This document shows, in pieces, positions 55,001 to 62,981 of a DNA stretch of 62,981 bases. A program made the position numbers and the translations under genes. The DNA is from Streptomyces sp. col6 (GTDB lineage: Bacteria > Actinomycetota > Actinomycetes > Streptomycetales > Streptomycetaceae), in NCBI RefSeq assembly GCF_008042035.1, contig NZ_RDBL01000006.1, positions 674,238-737,218 on the forward strand, in the 5' to 3' direction. The notes under the pieces were generated by a model that was given only the letters and a program-made list of their open reading frames with translations, did not search any database and was not told the origin of the DNA. Position 1 is the stretch's first letter; every line of letters starts with the position of its first letter.

Positions 55001-55240
55001 CAGCAACGGCGTCGACAGACTCTCCCGCCCGAACCGCTGCCCGGCCGCCGAGGCGTCGAGCGCCCGGACGTACGCCGCGTACTCCTCGGCCGCCCCGTCC
55101 GCGATGCTGTCGAGCGAGGCCCGCGCCCGGGGCAGCAGGACGGCCGCGTCCGTCCGTCCCCCGCTGCGCCGCGCCTCTTCCTCCACGGCCCGTACCAACA
55201 GCCGTTCCGCATCCGCCCGGTGGCTGTCCCGCATCCGCAT
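52058..55240 (-). CDS. membrane-tethered NB-ARC/TPR (STAND) ATPase
   Basis: 1060 aa. Residues 1-75 are charged and helical; 76-122 form a hydrophobic Ala/Gly hairpin likely to insert in the membrane; 123-205 is a basic linker. The NB-ARC core has a P-loop LHGPPGAGRTTLA at 241-253, Walker B VTIVLDDARD at 330-339, GLPLALRIAG at 416-425 and an MHD-like YRLHDLVRAFA at 516-526. About ten tetratricopeptide repeats fill 640-960. There is no N-terminal DNA-binding, protease or nuclease effector domain, unlike SARP or AfsR-type STAND regulators. The start ATG 55240 gives the hairpin. Ligand, partner and output unknown; membrane signalling or defence is inferred. Confidence 0.88.
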   Translation of the reverse strand: MRMRDSHRADAERLLVRAVEEEARRSGGRTDAAVLLPRARASLDSIADGAAEEYAAYVRALDASAAGQRFGRESLSTPLLVTGVAAAAAFGADVAFGTASGLALGAGAVVAVAGATATVARATASRRPEAPDAPGGPEQLRLQWLAALDVRGIRPFLDQQRMLAATTRAPAKKAAAKARTPLRGGDRSAAARMRSLLEQSFGHLPAADGLFAGRRGELARIGQWVHAARASTETKPTVVVLHGPPGAGRTTLAVRAAHELKDQFKGACVVDLRGGAEGEAPLPTRDALLHLLNRLGAPREQLLFRDSASAEQQVRRLSELYHQHLTGTAVTIVLDDARDAEQVATLIPERSDSLVLVTAREPLDLPASLPAWVHRLEVGALEPGGAEELLRAVSQEAEPGPYDYPSSEAITELCGGLPLALRIAGSSLGARTADVLAADLAAYGPVPPVERALWLRYTDQSEQARRLLRRLALAGRASLGAAAAAALLSADEQEAGRLLTALSGAGLIDHVRGSRYRLHDLVRAFALARLLDEEEPAERAAAQERLIANYAELAGAVIRMVDGKMSTRAGQFGSHGFSSLDAALRWLDDESSFITSALRHAEGVDQAAVLALLGALCDYCLLRGDLYRLGEISELSQAVDQGLLERSVRWRTGIAARQLGELDKARTTLSSVVGLYREAQNDAGTALALCSLGITLHHQGNLTEAAARLREAMDLQSAAGQDEDRAWSMHALAAVERDRGNPAEAVALLDTALDLHREGESLHGEAWTRFQLGQVRLRLGEVAQADTALRAALDLYGRTRDERGVAWATTQLARARLLDGEPGAAVEQLTAALARHRDNEDARGEAWTRYYLGQALEESGDTVEAVRQLERARTMFSRMRDVYGLACARHHSGRVTRDQRAAQTGNLRNSGFARQLLVDARADFRRIGVAHGEAWTCLDLALIDAGNQRAPQALELCGEAAGLFESYGDARGADWARFLRCTLLPYASPGGIEVGTVVAQQELADLRAASHPSRDPKVTECADTYRVILDRGTDLETGWQAWTLGLIPSRRTREIMGVTI

Positions 55241-55407
55241 CAGTCGTCCCCCTCAGGCTCCGGTCGGTCCACGGCGCCGGCCCCCGTGCCATGGACCGCC
55301 GCGAGGACCAGTGTCCTAGGTACGGCGCGGCGGCGCGAGGGAATGCGGGCGGCGGGAGCGGGTACCCGGGGGAGCGTCACCGACAGCGGATGCCAGGATG
55401 GCCGGTC

Positions 55408-56112
55408 ATGAGCGCACCTGACGAGGCCCCGGGCCGCCGGCTGCTCGTCGTGGACGACGAGCCGGCCATCCTCGACGTACTGGCCACCTCGCTGCGGTTC
55501 CTCGGGTACGAGGTGACGGAGGCGGCCTCCGGACGGGCCGCGCTCGCCGCCGTCCGGGAGCACGACCCGCACCTCGTGCTGCTCGACGTCATGCTGCCCG
55601 ACCTCGACGGATTCGACGTGGTGCGGCGGCTGCGGCAGGGCGGCTCGACGACACCGGTGATCTTCCTGACGGCCCGGGAGAACGGCGCGGACGTCGTGGA
55701 CGGCCTCGACCTGGGCGCCGACGACTACATCACCAAGCCCTTCCGCCTCGCCGAAGTGGCCGCCCGCGTAAGGGCGGTGCTGCGCAGGGGAGAGGGCCGG
55801 GCACCGGAGCGGGTGCTGCGCTGCGCCGACCTCGAAGTGGACACCGCCACCTACGAGGTGCGGCGGGCGGGCCGGCGCATCGACCTCTCGCCGACCGAGT
55901 ACCGCCTGCTCCACCATCTGCTGACCCATCGGGGCCGCGTCCTCACCCACGAGCAACTTCTCGCGCACGTATGGGACTTCGGTGACGGCGACCCGGGCGT
56001 CGTGAAGACGTACATCTCCTACCTGCGCCGGAAGCTGGACGCGCTCGGCCCGTCCCTGATCGAGACCCGGCGCGGCATCGGCTACATCCTGCGCCCTCCG
56101 GAAGCGCCGTGA
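55408..56112 (+). CDS. OmpR-family response regulator
   Basis: 234 aa. Receiver domain with acidic pair VDDEP, phosphoacceptor Asp60 in VLLDVMLPD and Lys in YITKPF; winged helix C-terminus (LSPTEYRLLHHLLTHRGRVL, RRGIGYIL). ATG 55408 after AGGATGG. Overlaps the sensor kinase start by 4 bp. No known regulon; adjacent to exported DUF1501/DUF1800 genes. Confidence 0.92.
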   Translation: MSAPDEAPGRRLLVVDDEPAILDVLATSLRFLGYEVTEAASGRAALAAVREHDPHLVLLDVMLPDLDGFDVVRRLRQGGSTTPVIFLTARENGADVVDGLDLGADDYITKPFRLAEVAARVRAVLRRGEGRAPERVLRCADLEVDTATYEVRRAGRRIDLSPTEYRLLHHLLTHRGRVLTHEQLLAHVWDFGDGDPGVVKTYISYLRRKLDALGPSLIETRRGIGYILRPPEAP

Positions 56113-57515
56113 ACAGGGGAGGGCCGCGCCGCCCCGCACGCCGGCCGCGCTCGCTGCGCGGGCGGCTCGTGCTGGCCCTGCTCGCGCTCGCGGCTGCGGC
56201 TCTCGTCGCCCTGGACGCGGTCGTGTACGGGGCGCTGCGCGGGTACCTCGCCGGGAGCACCGACGTCACCCTGCGCGCGGTACGCGGACGCGTGGCCCAC
56301 CAGCTCGCGGAGCCCGGTGCCGACACGCAGCTCGGCAACGACGTCCGCCTGCTCGGGGCCTCCGAGTTCTACCTCCAACTGCGCAGGCCCGACGGCACGG
56401 TACGGGAGCTGGTGCCGCGCCTGCGCGATCCCGCCGACGCGGCGCCGGACCTGACGGGGCCGCTGCCGAAGCCGGGGCGCGGCACACCGGTCACCGTCGG
56501 CCCGGCCCGTTCCGACGGACCCGACTACCGGTTGCTCACCGCCCGGGTGCGGGGCCGCGGCACGCTGATCGTGGCGATGCCGCTCGACCAGCTCCAGGGC
56601 ACCCTGCGGCGGCTGCTCGTCGTCGAGTGCGTGGCGACCGGCGGTGCGTTGATCCTCCTCGCGGGAACCGGCCTGTGGGTGCTGCGCCGGGGCCTGCGCC
56701 CCCTGGAGGCCATGGCGGGCGACGCGGACGCCATCGCCGCCGGGGACCGCACCGGCCGGGTCGCGCCCGCCGACGCGGACACCGAGGTCGGGCGCCTCGG
56801 ACTGGCCCTCAACACCATGCTGGCCGGACAGCGGGCCACCCAGGACCGGCTCCGCCGGTTCGTCGCCGACGCCTCGCACGAACTGCGTACCCCTCTCACC
56901 GCGGTGCTCGGGTACGCCGACCTCCACCACCAGGGGGTTCTGGCCCTTCCCGAGCAGCGCGACCGCGCGATGCACGGCATCACCGCCGAGGCCCTGCGGA
57001 TGCGCCGCCTGGTCGACGACCTCCTCCTGCTCGCCCGGCTCGACGCCGTGCCCACACGCGAACGGGAGGACGCCGACCTGGCCGTGATCGCCCGTGACGC
57101 GGCGTCCGCCGCCCGGGTCGTCGCCCCCGCGGAACTGCTGACGGTCCACGCCGAGCCGGGCGTCGTCGTCCGCGGAGACCCCGAGCAGCTCCGGCGGGTG
57201 GTGGACAACCTGCTGGCGAACGTCCGCAAGCACACACCGGACGGCACCCCGGCACGGGTGGAGGTCCGTCTCACGGACAACGGGGCCGAGGCCCTGCTCA
57301 CCGTGGAGGACAGCGGTCCCGGCATCGCGGCGGACGTCCTGCCGCGTGTGTGCGACCGCTTCTACCGGGCGGCCCCCGCCCAAAGCGGCGAAGGCAGCGG
57401 TCTCGGCCTGGCGATCGTCGCGGCGGTGGCCGGGGCCCACGGCGGCACCATCGACGTCACGAGCCCGCCCGGGAAGGGCACCCGGGTGCGCGTCCGCCTG
57501 CCGGCGCGGCGCTGA
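56109..57515 (+). CDS. sensor histidine kinase
   Basis: 468 aa: TM1 at 19-43, an extracytoplasmic domain of about 125 residues, TM2 at 170-192, HAMP, H-box with His257 in FVADASHELRTP, N-box VVDNLLANVRKHT, and G boxes (EDSGPGI, GSGLGLAIV). Pairs with the regulator upstream (GTGA overlap, GTG 56109). Signal unknown. Confidence 0.92.
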   Translation: MNRGGPRRPARRPRSLRGRLVLALLALAAAALVALDAVVYGALRGYLAGSTDVTLRAVRGRVAHQLAEPGADTQLGNDVRLLGASEFYLQLRRPDGTVRELVPRLRDPADAAPDLTGPLPKPGRGTPVTVGPARSDGPDYRLLTARVRGRGTLIVAMPLDQLQGTLRRLLVVECVATGGALILLAGTGLWVLRRGLRPLEAMAGDADAIAAGDRTGRVAPADADTEVGRLGLALNTMLAGQRATQDRLRRFVADASHELRTPLTAVLGYADLHHQGVLALPEQRDRAMHGITAEALRMRRLVDDLLLLARLDAVPTREREDADLAVIARDAASAARVVAPAELLTVHAEPGVVVRGDPEQLRRVVDNLLANVRKHTPDGTPARVEVRLTDNGAEALLTVEDSGPGIAADVLPRVCDRFYRAAPAQSGEGSGLGLAIVAAVAGAHGGTIDVTSPPGKGTRVRVRLPARR

Positions 57516-57537
57516 GCCCGCGGCGCCGCACCGGCGG

Positions 57538-58784
57538 TCACAGGAAGGCCAGCGTCGTGTCGTGGCCGTCGAGGACCTTGCCGGGATCCGTGTCCAGGAC
57601 GCCCCCCGCAGCAGCGTGGCGTACACGTCACGGAAGTCGGTCGTCACGCGGAGGTCGTCGTCCGTCAGGTCGGTGAGGCTCGGCTGGTCCCCGTAGAACC
57701 CGCCGCTGACCGGATCACCCAGGACGAACACCGGTCCCGCCGTTCCGTGGTCGGTGCCCTGGTTGGCGTTGGCCTTCGGCCGCCGCCCGAACTCCGAGTA
57801 GACGGCGACAACGACGTTCCGGCCAGCGGCCGTCTTCCGCACGCGCTCCAGGAACGCGGTGAGGTCCTGGTCGAGCTGTCCCAGCAGCCGGGACTGCGTC
57901 GCCTTCTCGTTGGCGTGCGTGTCGAAGCCGCCCAGACTCACGCTGTACGCGCGGGTGGACACGCCCGACTCGATCGCCTTGGCCACGACGTCCAGCTGGG
58001 CGCCGAGTTCGCCCTGGCCGCCGGCCGATGCGCCGTCGTTGCCGTCGTCCTCGTCGCGCGGTTCGCCGGGGTCCTCCCGGTCGGTCTTCCTGCTGCCGTC
58101 GAAGGCCGCCGACACCTTCGTCAGCTCGGCGAGCGAGGCACCGGCCCGTCGCAGCAGGGGGTGCGCCTCCCCGTCCACACGGGCGAGTTCGGAACAGGCG
58201 CGCTGCCAGGCGTCGGGCAGCTTCCGGCCGCCGAGCCGCACCGCCGCGCCCGCCGTCGTCTCCCCGGCCATGAGCGGCGGCAGCGTCGCACCCACGGAGA
58301 CCGCCTTGAGCGGGTCCCCGCCGCCCTCGTGGTCCAGCCAGCGGCCCAGCCACCCGGAGGGGACGGGCCCGGACGGCGACGCGGTCTGCCAGATCGCCAT
58401 CGAGCGGAAGTGGCTGTGGTCGGGCTTCGGGTACGACACCCCGCGCACGACCGCGAGCCGCTTGTCGTCCCAGAGCTTCTTCAGGCCCTTCATCCCCGGG
58501 TTGAGGCCGAGCCCCTCGCCCAGCGGCAGCACCTCGTCCTCGTCGTACGCGAGATCGCCGCGCAGGTCCCGGTAGTGCGAATCGGCGGCCGGTACCAGCG
58601 TGTTGAGGCCGTCGTTGCCTCCGTACAGGGTGACGAGCACCAGCGTCGAGGCGTCACCTGTGCCCCCGGGCGATCCGGTGGCGAGCAGTTCGTTCACCCC
58701 CCACGCGGTCGCCCCGCCGGCGAGCGCGACCCCGCCGGCCACGCCGCTCGCGGTCAGGAACTTGCGTCGGCTCCACGTGTCCAC
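57538..58784 (-). pseudogene. DUF1501 exported protein with an apparent -1 frameshift
   Basis: A Tat-exported DUF1501 (sulfatase-like) protein: signal WSRRKFLTASGVAG at residues 4-17, then GGNDGLNTLVP, SHFRSMAIWQTA, GGFDTHANEK, YSEFGRRPKAN. The frame is intact for about 390 codons to DVYATLLRG, then breaks. Near 57602-57607 (a run of six C on the plus strand) one extra base would restore the reading LLRGGVLDTDP...LAFL with a stop at 57538, the expected end for this family. As given, the frame instead runs on over the kinase gene. Either a sequencing error in the homopolymer or a recent mutation. Paired with DUF1800 just upstream. Confidence 0.72.
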
Positions 58785-58804
58785 GTGCTCCGTCTCCTTC
58801 GGGT

Positions 58805-60214
58805 TCAGCTCAGTACGAGATGTTCGGGCGCCGTCAGCGCGAGCGCCGTCACCTTGTGCGGGTCGCGCGCCGCGGCGTTCAGTACGCCGCGGGTGGCGTC
58901 TCCCCAGGCGCCGATGCCGAGCTTGCGGGCCAGCAGTCCGGGGCGTTCCTTCGCCGACGCGTCCTCCACGTCACCGAGGTCGGCGTGCCGGACGAGCCCC
59001 TGCGCGAAGCCGATCCGCACCTGCGCCGCCGACGTCGTCAGCCACGCGGCCCCGGCCGGCCAGCCGCCCACGCTCTCCGGGGCGAACGGCACCTGCCCGA
59101 GCCCGGCCAGCGTGCGCGTCAGCAGCTGCTCACGGGCCTTCTCCGGCAGCTTCGAGGGCCGCACGCCGAGCGCCCGCAGGCTGCCCACCACGTACTCGAC
59201 GGGCTGCTTGACCAGGACGTTGCCGGAGTCCGCGAAGGCGTCGTCGGTGAACATCGCCCGGAACATCGCGGTGGTGTCGCGGTTCTTCCCGTACGCCGCG
59301 GTGACACGCGCCAGGGCCGTCTTCGACGGCTTGTTCTCGTTGCTCACCAGCGCACCCCACATGCGCCCCGCCACATGCGCGTGCGAGTCCGGCAGGCTCA
59401 CCAGGTGGTCGATGAGGGTCCGGGCGGAGAAGTCGGCGGTCTCACCGACGACGGTCTGCTGCCCCTGGTCGTGGCGGCGAGGCCGGAACCGGGCCTTCCA
59501 CGGCGTGCTGTGCCGGTCGAGGGTCCAGCCGGTGAGGGCGGCGGCGGCCTGGCGCACGTCGGTCTCCGTGTAGTTGCCGACGCCGAGCACGAACAGCTCC
59601 ATCAGCTCGCGGCCGAGGTTCTCGTTGGGTGCCTTCGCGGTGCTGCCGTCGGCGTCCAGCCACACCATGAGGGCGGGATCGACGACCATGGCGCGCGCCA
59701 GCGTACGGAAGTCGCCCCCGCCGAGCCGGCGCAGCGTCTCGTTCTGCCGGAGCATCGCGGCCCCGGACTTCACCTTCTGGATGGAGGTCGCCCAGTGGTT
59801 GTGCCACAACAGGGTGCGCTTCTCGGCCCACGGCCGGTCGGCGGCCACCATGCGCTCCAGCCACCAGAGCGTCACCTCGGCACGCTGCCGCCGCAACTCC
59901 TTGCGGTACTCCTTGCGTACGGGGTCGTTCTTCGGGTCCTTCGCGGCACCCGACGCACTGGGCATCGGTTCCGGTGAGCCGGCGCCCTCCTTCTCCTTCT
60001 GCTCCTTCCGCTTGCTGTTGCGCGGCGGCAGCGGCCCCGGTTCGGGCGCGGGCGTCGCCTCGGCACCGGCGTCGTGCGCCTCGCCGAGCACGCGTTCGAG
60101 GGTCGCCTCGAACCCCGCCTTCTCCGCCGCGTCCACGGCGTCCGGGGCAGCACCGAAGCCCGTGCGCTGCAGCAGACGCGTGACGTGTGCCCTGGTGTCG
60201 AGTGTCCTTCCCAT
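58805..60214 (-). CDS. DUF1800 family protein
   Basis: 469 aa. VTRLLQRTGFGAAP at the N-terminus, RWWLERM-like VTLWWLERM, TLLWHNHWATS, NENLGRELMELFVLGVGNYTETDV and TGWTLDR are DUF1800 marks. A charged linker (SKRKEQKEKEG) sits at about 68-100. DUF1800 and DUF1501 almost always co-occur in bacteria and are thought to act together outside or at the membrane; their function is unknown. ATG 60214, immediately upstream of the DUF1501 gene (20-bp gap), so one operon. Confidence 0.9.
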   Translation of the reverse strand: MGRTLDTRAHVTRLLQRTGFGAAPDAVDAAEKAGFEATLERVLGEAHDAGAEATPAPEPGPLPPRNSKRKEQKEKEGAGSPEPMPSASGAAKDPKNDPVRKEYRKELRRQRAEVTLWWLERMVAADRPWAEKRTLLWHNHWATSIQKVKSGAAMLRQNETLRRLGGGDFRTLARAMVVDPALMVWLDADGSTAKAPNENLGRELMELFVLGVGNYTETDVRQAAAALTGWTLDRHSTPWKARFRPRRHDQGQQTVVGETADFSARTLIDHLVSLPDSHAHVAGRMWGALVSNENKPSKTALARVTAAYGKNRDTTAMFRAMFTDDAFADSGNVLVKQPVEYVVGSLRALGVRPSKLPEKAREQLLTRTLAGLGQVPFAPESVGGWPAGAAWLTTSAAQVRIGFAQGLVRHADLGDVEDASAKERPGLLARKLGIGAWGDATRGVLNAAARDPHKVTALALTAPEHLVLS

Positions 60215-60342
60215 GCCCGGAAGCGTGCCGCCGGACCGTTCCGTGCGGGTCGGCGGACGGTGTGAGTCCGGTGTGAATCGCGACCCGGGAGCCCCCGCCG
60301 CGTACCCCCGGCCGGGGCCGGGCCTGTGAGAGGCTGGCCCGC

Positions 60343-62355
60343 ATGAACCGGTTGGCTGGTGTGACCTCCCCGTACCTGCTTCAGCACGCGGACAACCCCG
60401 TCGACTGGTGGCCCTGGTCGCCCGAGGCGTTCGAGGAGGCGCGGCGGCGGGATGTGCCGGTGCTGCTCAGCGTCGGGTACTCCTCGTGCCACTGGTGTCA
60501 TGTCATGGCGCACGAGTCGTTCGAGGACGAGGCGACCGCCGCCTACATGAACGAGCACTTCGTGTCCGTGAAGGTGGACCGCGAGGAGCGGCCCGATGTG
60601 GATGCCGTGTACATGGAGGCGGTGCAGGCGGCCACCGGGCAGGGCGGGTGGCCGATGACCGTGTTTCTGACCGCTGATGCGGAGCCGTTCTACTTCGGGA
60701 CGTACTTCCCGCCCGAGTCACGGCACGGCATGCCGTCGTTCCGGCAGGTGCTCGAAGGGGTCACCGCGGCCTGGACCGGGCGGCGTGACGAGGTCGGGGA
60801 GGTCGCCGGGCGCATCGTGCGGGATCTGTCCGAGCGCAGCCTCGCGCACGGCGGCGACGGGCCGCCCGGGGAGGCCGAGCTCGCGCAGGCGCTGCTGGGG
60901 CTGACCCGGGATTACGACGAGAAGCGCGGCGGGTTCGGCGGGGCGCCCAAGTTCCCGCCGTCCATGGCGCTGGAGTTCCTGCTGCGGCACCACGCCCGCA
61001 CCGGGGCGGACGGGGCGCTCCAGATGGCCGCCGACACCTGCGAGGCGATGGCCCGGGGCGGGATCTACGACCAGCTCGGCGGCGGGTTCGCCCGGTACGC
61101 CGTGGACCGGGACTGGGTCGTGCCGCACTTCGAGAAGATGCTGTACGACAACGCGCTGCTCTGCCGCGTCTACGCCCACCTCTGGCGGGCCACCGGGTCG
61201 GAGTTCGCCCGGCGGGTCGCCCTGGAGACCGCCGACTTCATGGTGCGGGAGCTGCGGACACCCGAGGGCGGTTTCGCCTCCGCGCTGGACGCCGACAGCG
61301 AGGACGCGGCCGGGCGGCATGTCGAGGGCGCGTACTACGTGTGGACGCCGGCGCAGCTGCGCGAGGTGCTGGGCGAGGAGGAGGCGGCGTTCGCCGTCGA
61401 ATACTTCGGGGTGACCGAGGAGGGCACCTTCGAGGAGGGCTCCTCGGTGCTCCAGCTGCCCGGCGACCCCGAGGACGTCCGCGCCGCCGGGGTGCGGGAG
61501 CGGCTGCTCGCCGCCCGTGAGGCGCGCCCGCGCCCCGGGCGGGACGACAAGATCGTCGCCGCCTGGAACGGGCTGGCCGTCGCCGCGCTCGCGGAGACCG
61601 GCGCCTACTTCGACCGGCCCGACCTCGTCGAGCGCGCCACCGAGGCGGCCGACCTGCTGGTGCGGCTGCACATGGGCCCCGTCGCCCGGCTGGTCCGGAC
61701 GTCCAAGGACGGGCGTGCCGGTGAGCACGCCGGGGTGCTGGAGGACTACGGGGACGTCGCGGAGGGCTTCCTCGCGCTGGCCGCGGTCACCGGCGAGGGC
61801 GCCTGGCTGGAGTTCGCCGGGTTCCTGCTCGACATCGTGCTCCAGCACTTCCGGGGCGACGGCGGCCAGCTGTACGACACGGCGGACGACGTCGAGCAGC
61901 TGATCCGCCGCCCCCAGGACCCCACCGACAGCGCGACCCCGGCCGGCTGGACGGCGGCCGCCGGCGCGCTCCTCTCGTACGCCGCGCACACCGGCTCCGA
62001 GCCGCACCGCACGGCCGCCGAAGAGGCACTGGGCGTCGTGAAGGCCCTCGGGCCGCGCGCGCCGCGCTTCATCGGCTGGGGGCTCGCGGTGGCCGAGGCG
62101 CTGCTCGACGGGCCGCGCGAGGTCGCGGTCGCCGGGCCCGTCGGCGGCGAACTGCACCGTACGGCCCTGCTGGGGCGGGCGCCCGGCGCGGTGGTCGCGG
62201 CGGGTGAGTCGGGCGGGGCGGAGTTCCCGCTGCTGGCCGACCGTCCGATGGCGGACGGCGCGCCGACGGCGTACGTCTGCCGGCACTTCGTGTGCGACGC
62301 GCCGACCACCGATCCGGAGGCGCTGGCCAGGGCGCTGGGCGGGTTGCGGCTCTGA
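60343..62355 (+). CDS. thioredoxin-domain DUF255 protein (YyaL/SSP411-like)
   Basis: 670 aa. N-terminal thioredoxin-like domain with NPVDWWPW, then the redox motif Cys49-His-Trp-Cys52 in SCHWCHVM and [11 protein letters not shown]; residues about 180-670 form an alpha/alpha6-barrel of the N-acylglucosamine 2-epimerase type ([39 protein letters not shown]). Cytosolic by lack of a signal. Substrate unknown; annotated as spermatogenesis-associated 20-like in other genomes. ATG 60343. Confidence 0.92.
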   Translation: MNRLAGVTSPYLLQHADNPVDWWPWSPEAFEEARRRDVPVLLSVGYSSCHWCHVMAHESFEDEATAAYMNEHFVSVKVDREERPDVDAVYMEAVQAATGQGGWPMTVFLTADAEPFYFGTYFPPESRHGMPSFRQVLEGVTAAWTGRRDEVGEVAGRIVRDLSERSLAHGGDGPPGEAELAQALLGLTRDYDEKRGGFGGAPKFPPSMALEFLLRHHARTGADGALQMAADTCEAMARGGIYDQLGGGFARYAVDRDWVVPHFEKMLYDNALLCRVYAHLWRATGSEFARRVALETADFMVRELRTPEGGFASALDADSEDAAGRHVEGAYYVWTPAQLREVLGEEEAAFAVEYFGVTEEGTFEEGSSVLQLPGDPEDVRAAGVRERLLAAREARPRPGRDDKIVAAWNGLAVAALAETGAYFDRPDLVERATEAADLLVRLHMGPVARLVRTSKDGRAGEHAGVLEDYGDVAEGFLALAAVTGEGAWLEFAGFLLDIVLQHFRGDGGQLYDTADDVEQLIRRPQDPTDSATPAGWTAAAGALLSYAAHTGSEPHRTAAEEALGVVKALGPRAPRFIGWGLAVAEALLDGPREVAVAGPVGGELHRTALLGRAPGAVVAAGESGGAEFPLLADRPMADGAPTAYVCRHFVCDAPTTDPEALARALGGLRL

Positions 62356-62378
62356 CCGGAGGGCCACCGGTCAGAGCC
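62348..62378. terminator. bidirectional terminator overlapping both stop codons
   Basis: A perfect 12-bp inverted repeat with a 7-nt loop covers the end of the DUF255 gene and the end of the convergent TetR gene. Confidence 0.72.
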
Positions 62379-62949
62379 GCAGCCCGCCCTCCAGCACATC
62401 CAGCGCCTCGTCCACCAGGTCCGGAAGGCTGCCCTTCTGCCCGCCCTCCGCCCAGTGCAGCGTCGCCTCGCGCAGGGCGCCCAGGACCGCCGCGACGAAG
62501 ACCCGGACGCGCAGGTCGTCCGGGTCGTGGCCGGTGCGGTCGGCCAGGACGCGGGCCAGGTCGCTGGCCGTGTCCGACATCGTCTCCGTCATCCGGGCGC
62601 GGACCGCGGGGACCTCGACCATCAGCCGGGTGCGCCTGCGCAGTTCCCCGTCGTCCGCGGCGAGAAACGTGGTCAGCGCCTCCCGCATCATCACGCGCAC
62701 CGACTCCAGCGGCGCTTCGTCCGCGGGGCGGCCGCGCAGCAGTGCCTCCATGACCGGGTCGTACGCGTCGGTGAGGACGATGTCCTCCTTCGACGCGAAG
62801 TAGCGGAACACCGTGCTCGGGGAGACCTCGGCCGCCTCGGCGATCTGCTCGATCGTCGTGGCCTCGTAGCCCTGCTCGTCGACGAGGCGGTACGTCGCCT
62901 CCCGGATCGCCGCCCGGGTCTTCAGCTTCTTTCGCTCGCGCAGGCCCAT
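62371..62949 (-). CDS. TetR/AcrR-family transcriptional regulator
   Basis: 192 aa: RERKKLKTRAAIREATYRLVDEQG, TTIEQIAEAAEVSPSTVFRYFASKEDIVL is a textbook TetR helix-turn-helix; the C-terminal domain is of the Streptomyces MftR-like type (RRRTRLMVEVPAVRARM). ATG 62949. Whatever it controls lies beyond the right edge or is the gene itself. Bases 62950-62981 contain no further gene. Confidence 0.92.
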   Translation of the reverse strand: MGLRERKKLKTRAAIREATYRLVDEQGYEATTIEQIAEAAEVSPSTVFRYFASKEDIVLTDAYDPVMEALLRGRPADEAPLESVRVMMREALTTFLAADDGELRRRTRLMVEVPAVRARMTETMSDTASDLARVLADRTGHDPDDLRVRVFVAAVLGALREATLHWAEGGQKGSLPDLVDEALDVLEGGLRL

Positions 62950-62981
62950 CGGCTGTGCGCCGGGGGAGAGGGGGCGGGAGG

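Noticed and set aside
56082..57537. Extension of the DUF1501 frame leftwards over the sensor kinase gene, giving a 900-aa protein
   Set aside because: The extra sequence is an antisense shadow of the kinase; the family ends near 57538 once the homopolymer frameshift is corrected.

Overview
This 63-kb window is a core-chromosome segment of a Streptomyces (or very close actinomycete). The support is very high G+C with G/C-biased third codon positions, many GTG/TTG starts, the AfsQ1/AfsQ2/SigQ signalling locus, mycothiol (mca) and acyl-CoA carboxylase epsilon-subunit genes, and gene order that, from memory, follows the S. coelicolor SCO4900-SCO4980 region. I see no rRNA, tRNA, CRISPR array, transposase or prophage. 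Most of the window looks vertically inherited.

Region 1-22 kb: a partial alpha/beta-hydrolase and adenosine deaminase (add); small secreted and membrane proteins; the afsQ3-afsQ2-afsQ1 operon divergent from sigQ, with a perfect AfsQ1-type GTGAC-N6-GTGAC box between them; a uridine-kinase-like P-loop protein; a deoC operon with a catalytic aldehyde dehydrogenase and a truncated, catalytically dead ALDH-like partner; aminopeptidase P; a phosphosugar mutase; purine nucleoside phosphorylase (punA); an LpdA-type flavoprotein; and a DeoR-family regulator. Three unlinked promoters here (add, deoC, punA) carry the identical 12-bp palindrome CTACGCGCGTAG, so they look like one nucleoside-catabolism regulon. 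Together these genes spell out a route adenosine -> inosine -> hypoxanthine + (deoxy)ribose-1-P -> (deoxy)ribose-5-P -> glyceraldehyde-3-P + acetaldehyde -> acetate.

Region 22-34 kb: a biotin-dependent propionyl-CoA carboxylase neighbourhood (alpha chain, epsilon, beta chain with the propionyl-type Asp420, and biotin ligase birA), Maf, a 42-aa membrane peptide, an adenylate cyclase, an enoyl-CoA hydratase, a GAF-GGDEF diguanylate cyclase and histidine ammonia-lyase (hutH).

Region 34-52 kb: a lipoprotein L,D-transpeptidase behind two ECF-like promoters, a MacB-type ABC exporter pair, an RDD protein, glutamate dehydrogenase, msrA (with a SigR-like promoter), cystathionine gamma-synthase, a small sigma factor translationally coupled to a membrane protein, a MarR regulator, threonine deaminase, a Drr-type ABC exporter, greA and mca (second SigR-like promoter).

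Region 52-63 kb: a 1060-aa membrane-tethered NB-ARC/TPR STAND ATPase, a second OmpR-type two-component system, an exported DUF1501/DUF1800 pair (the DUF1501 gene carries an apparent single-base frameshift in a homopolymer), a thioredoxin-like DUF255 protein and a TetR regulator. A family of roughly 50-bp GC-rich dispersed repeats sits at several gene ends and in two cases encodes the C-terminus of the upstream protein. The strongest candidates for something under-described are the CTACGCGCGTAG regulon with its split ALDH16-like pair, and the membrane-tethered STAND ATPase.
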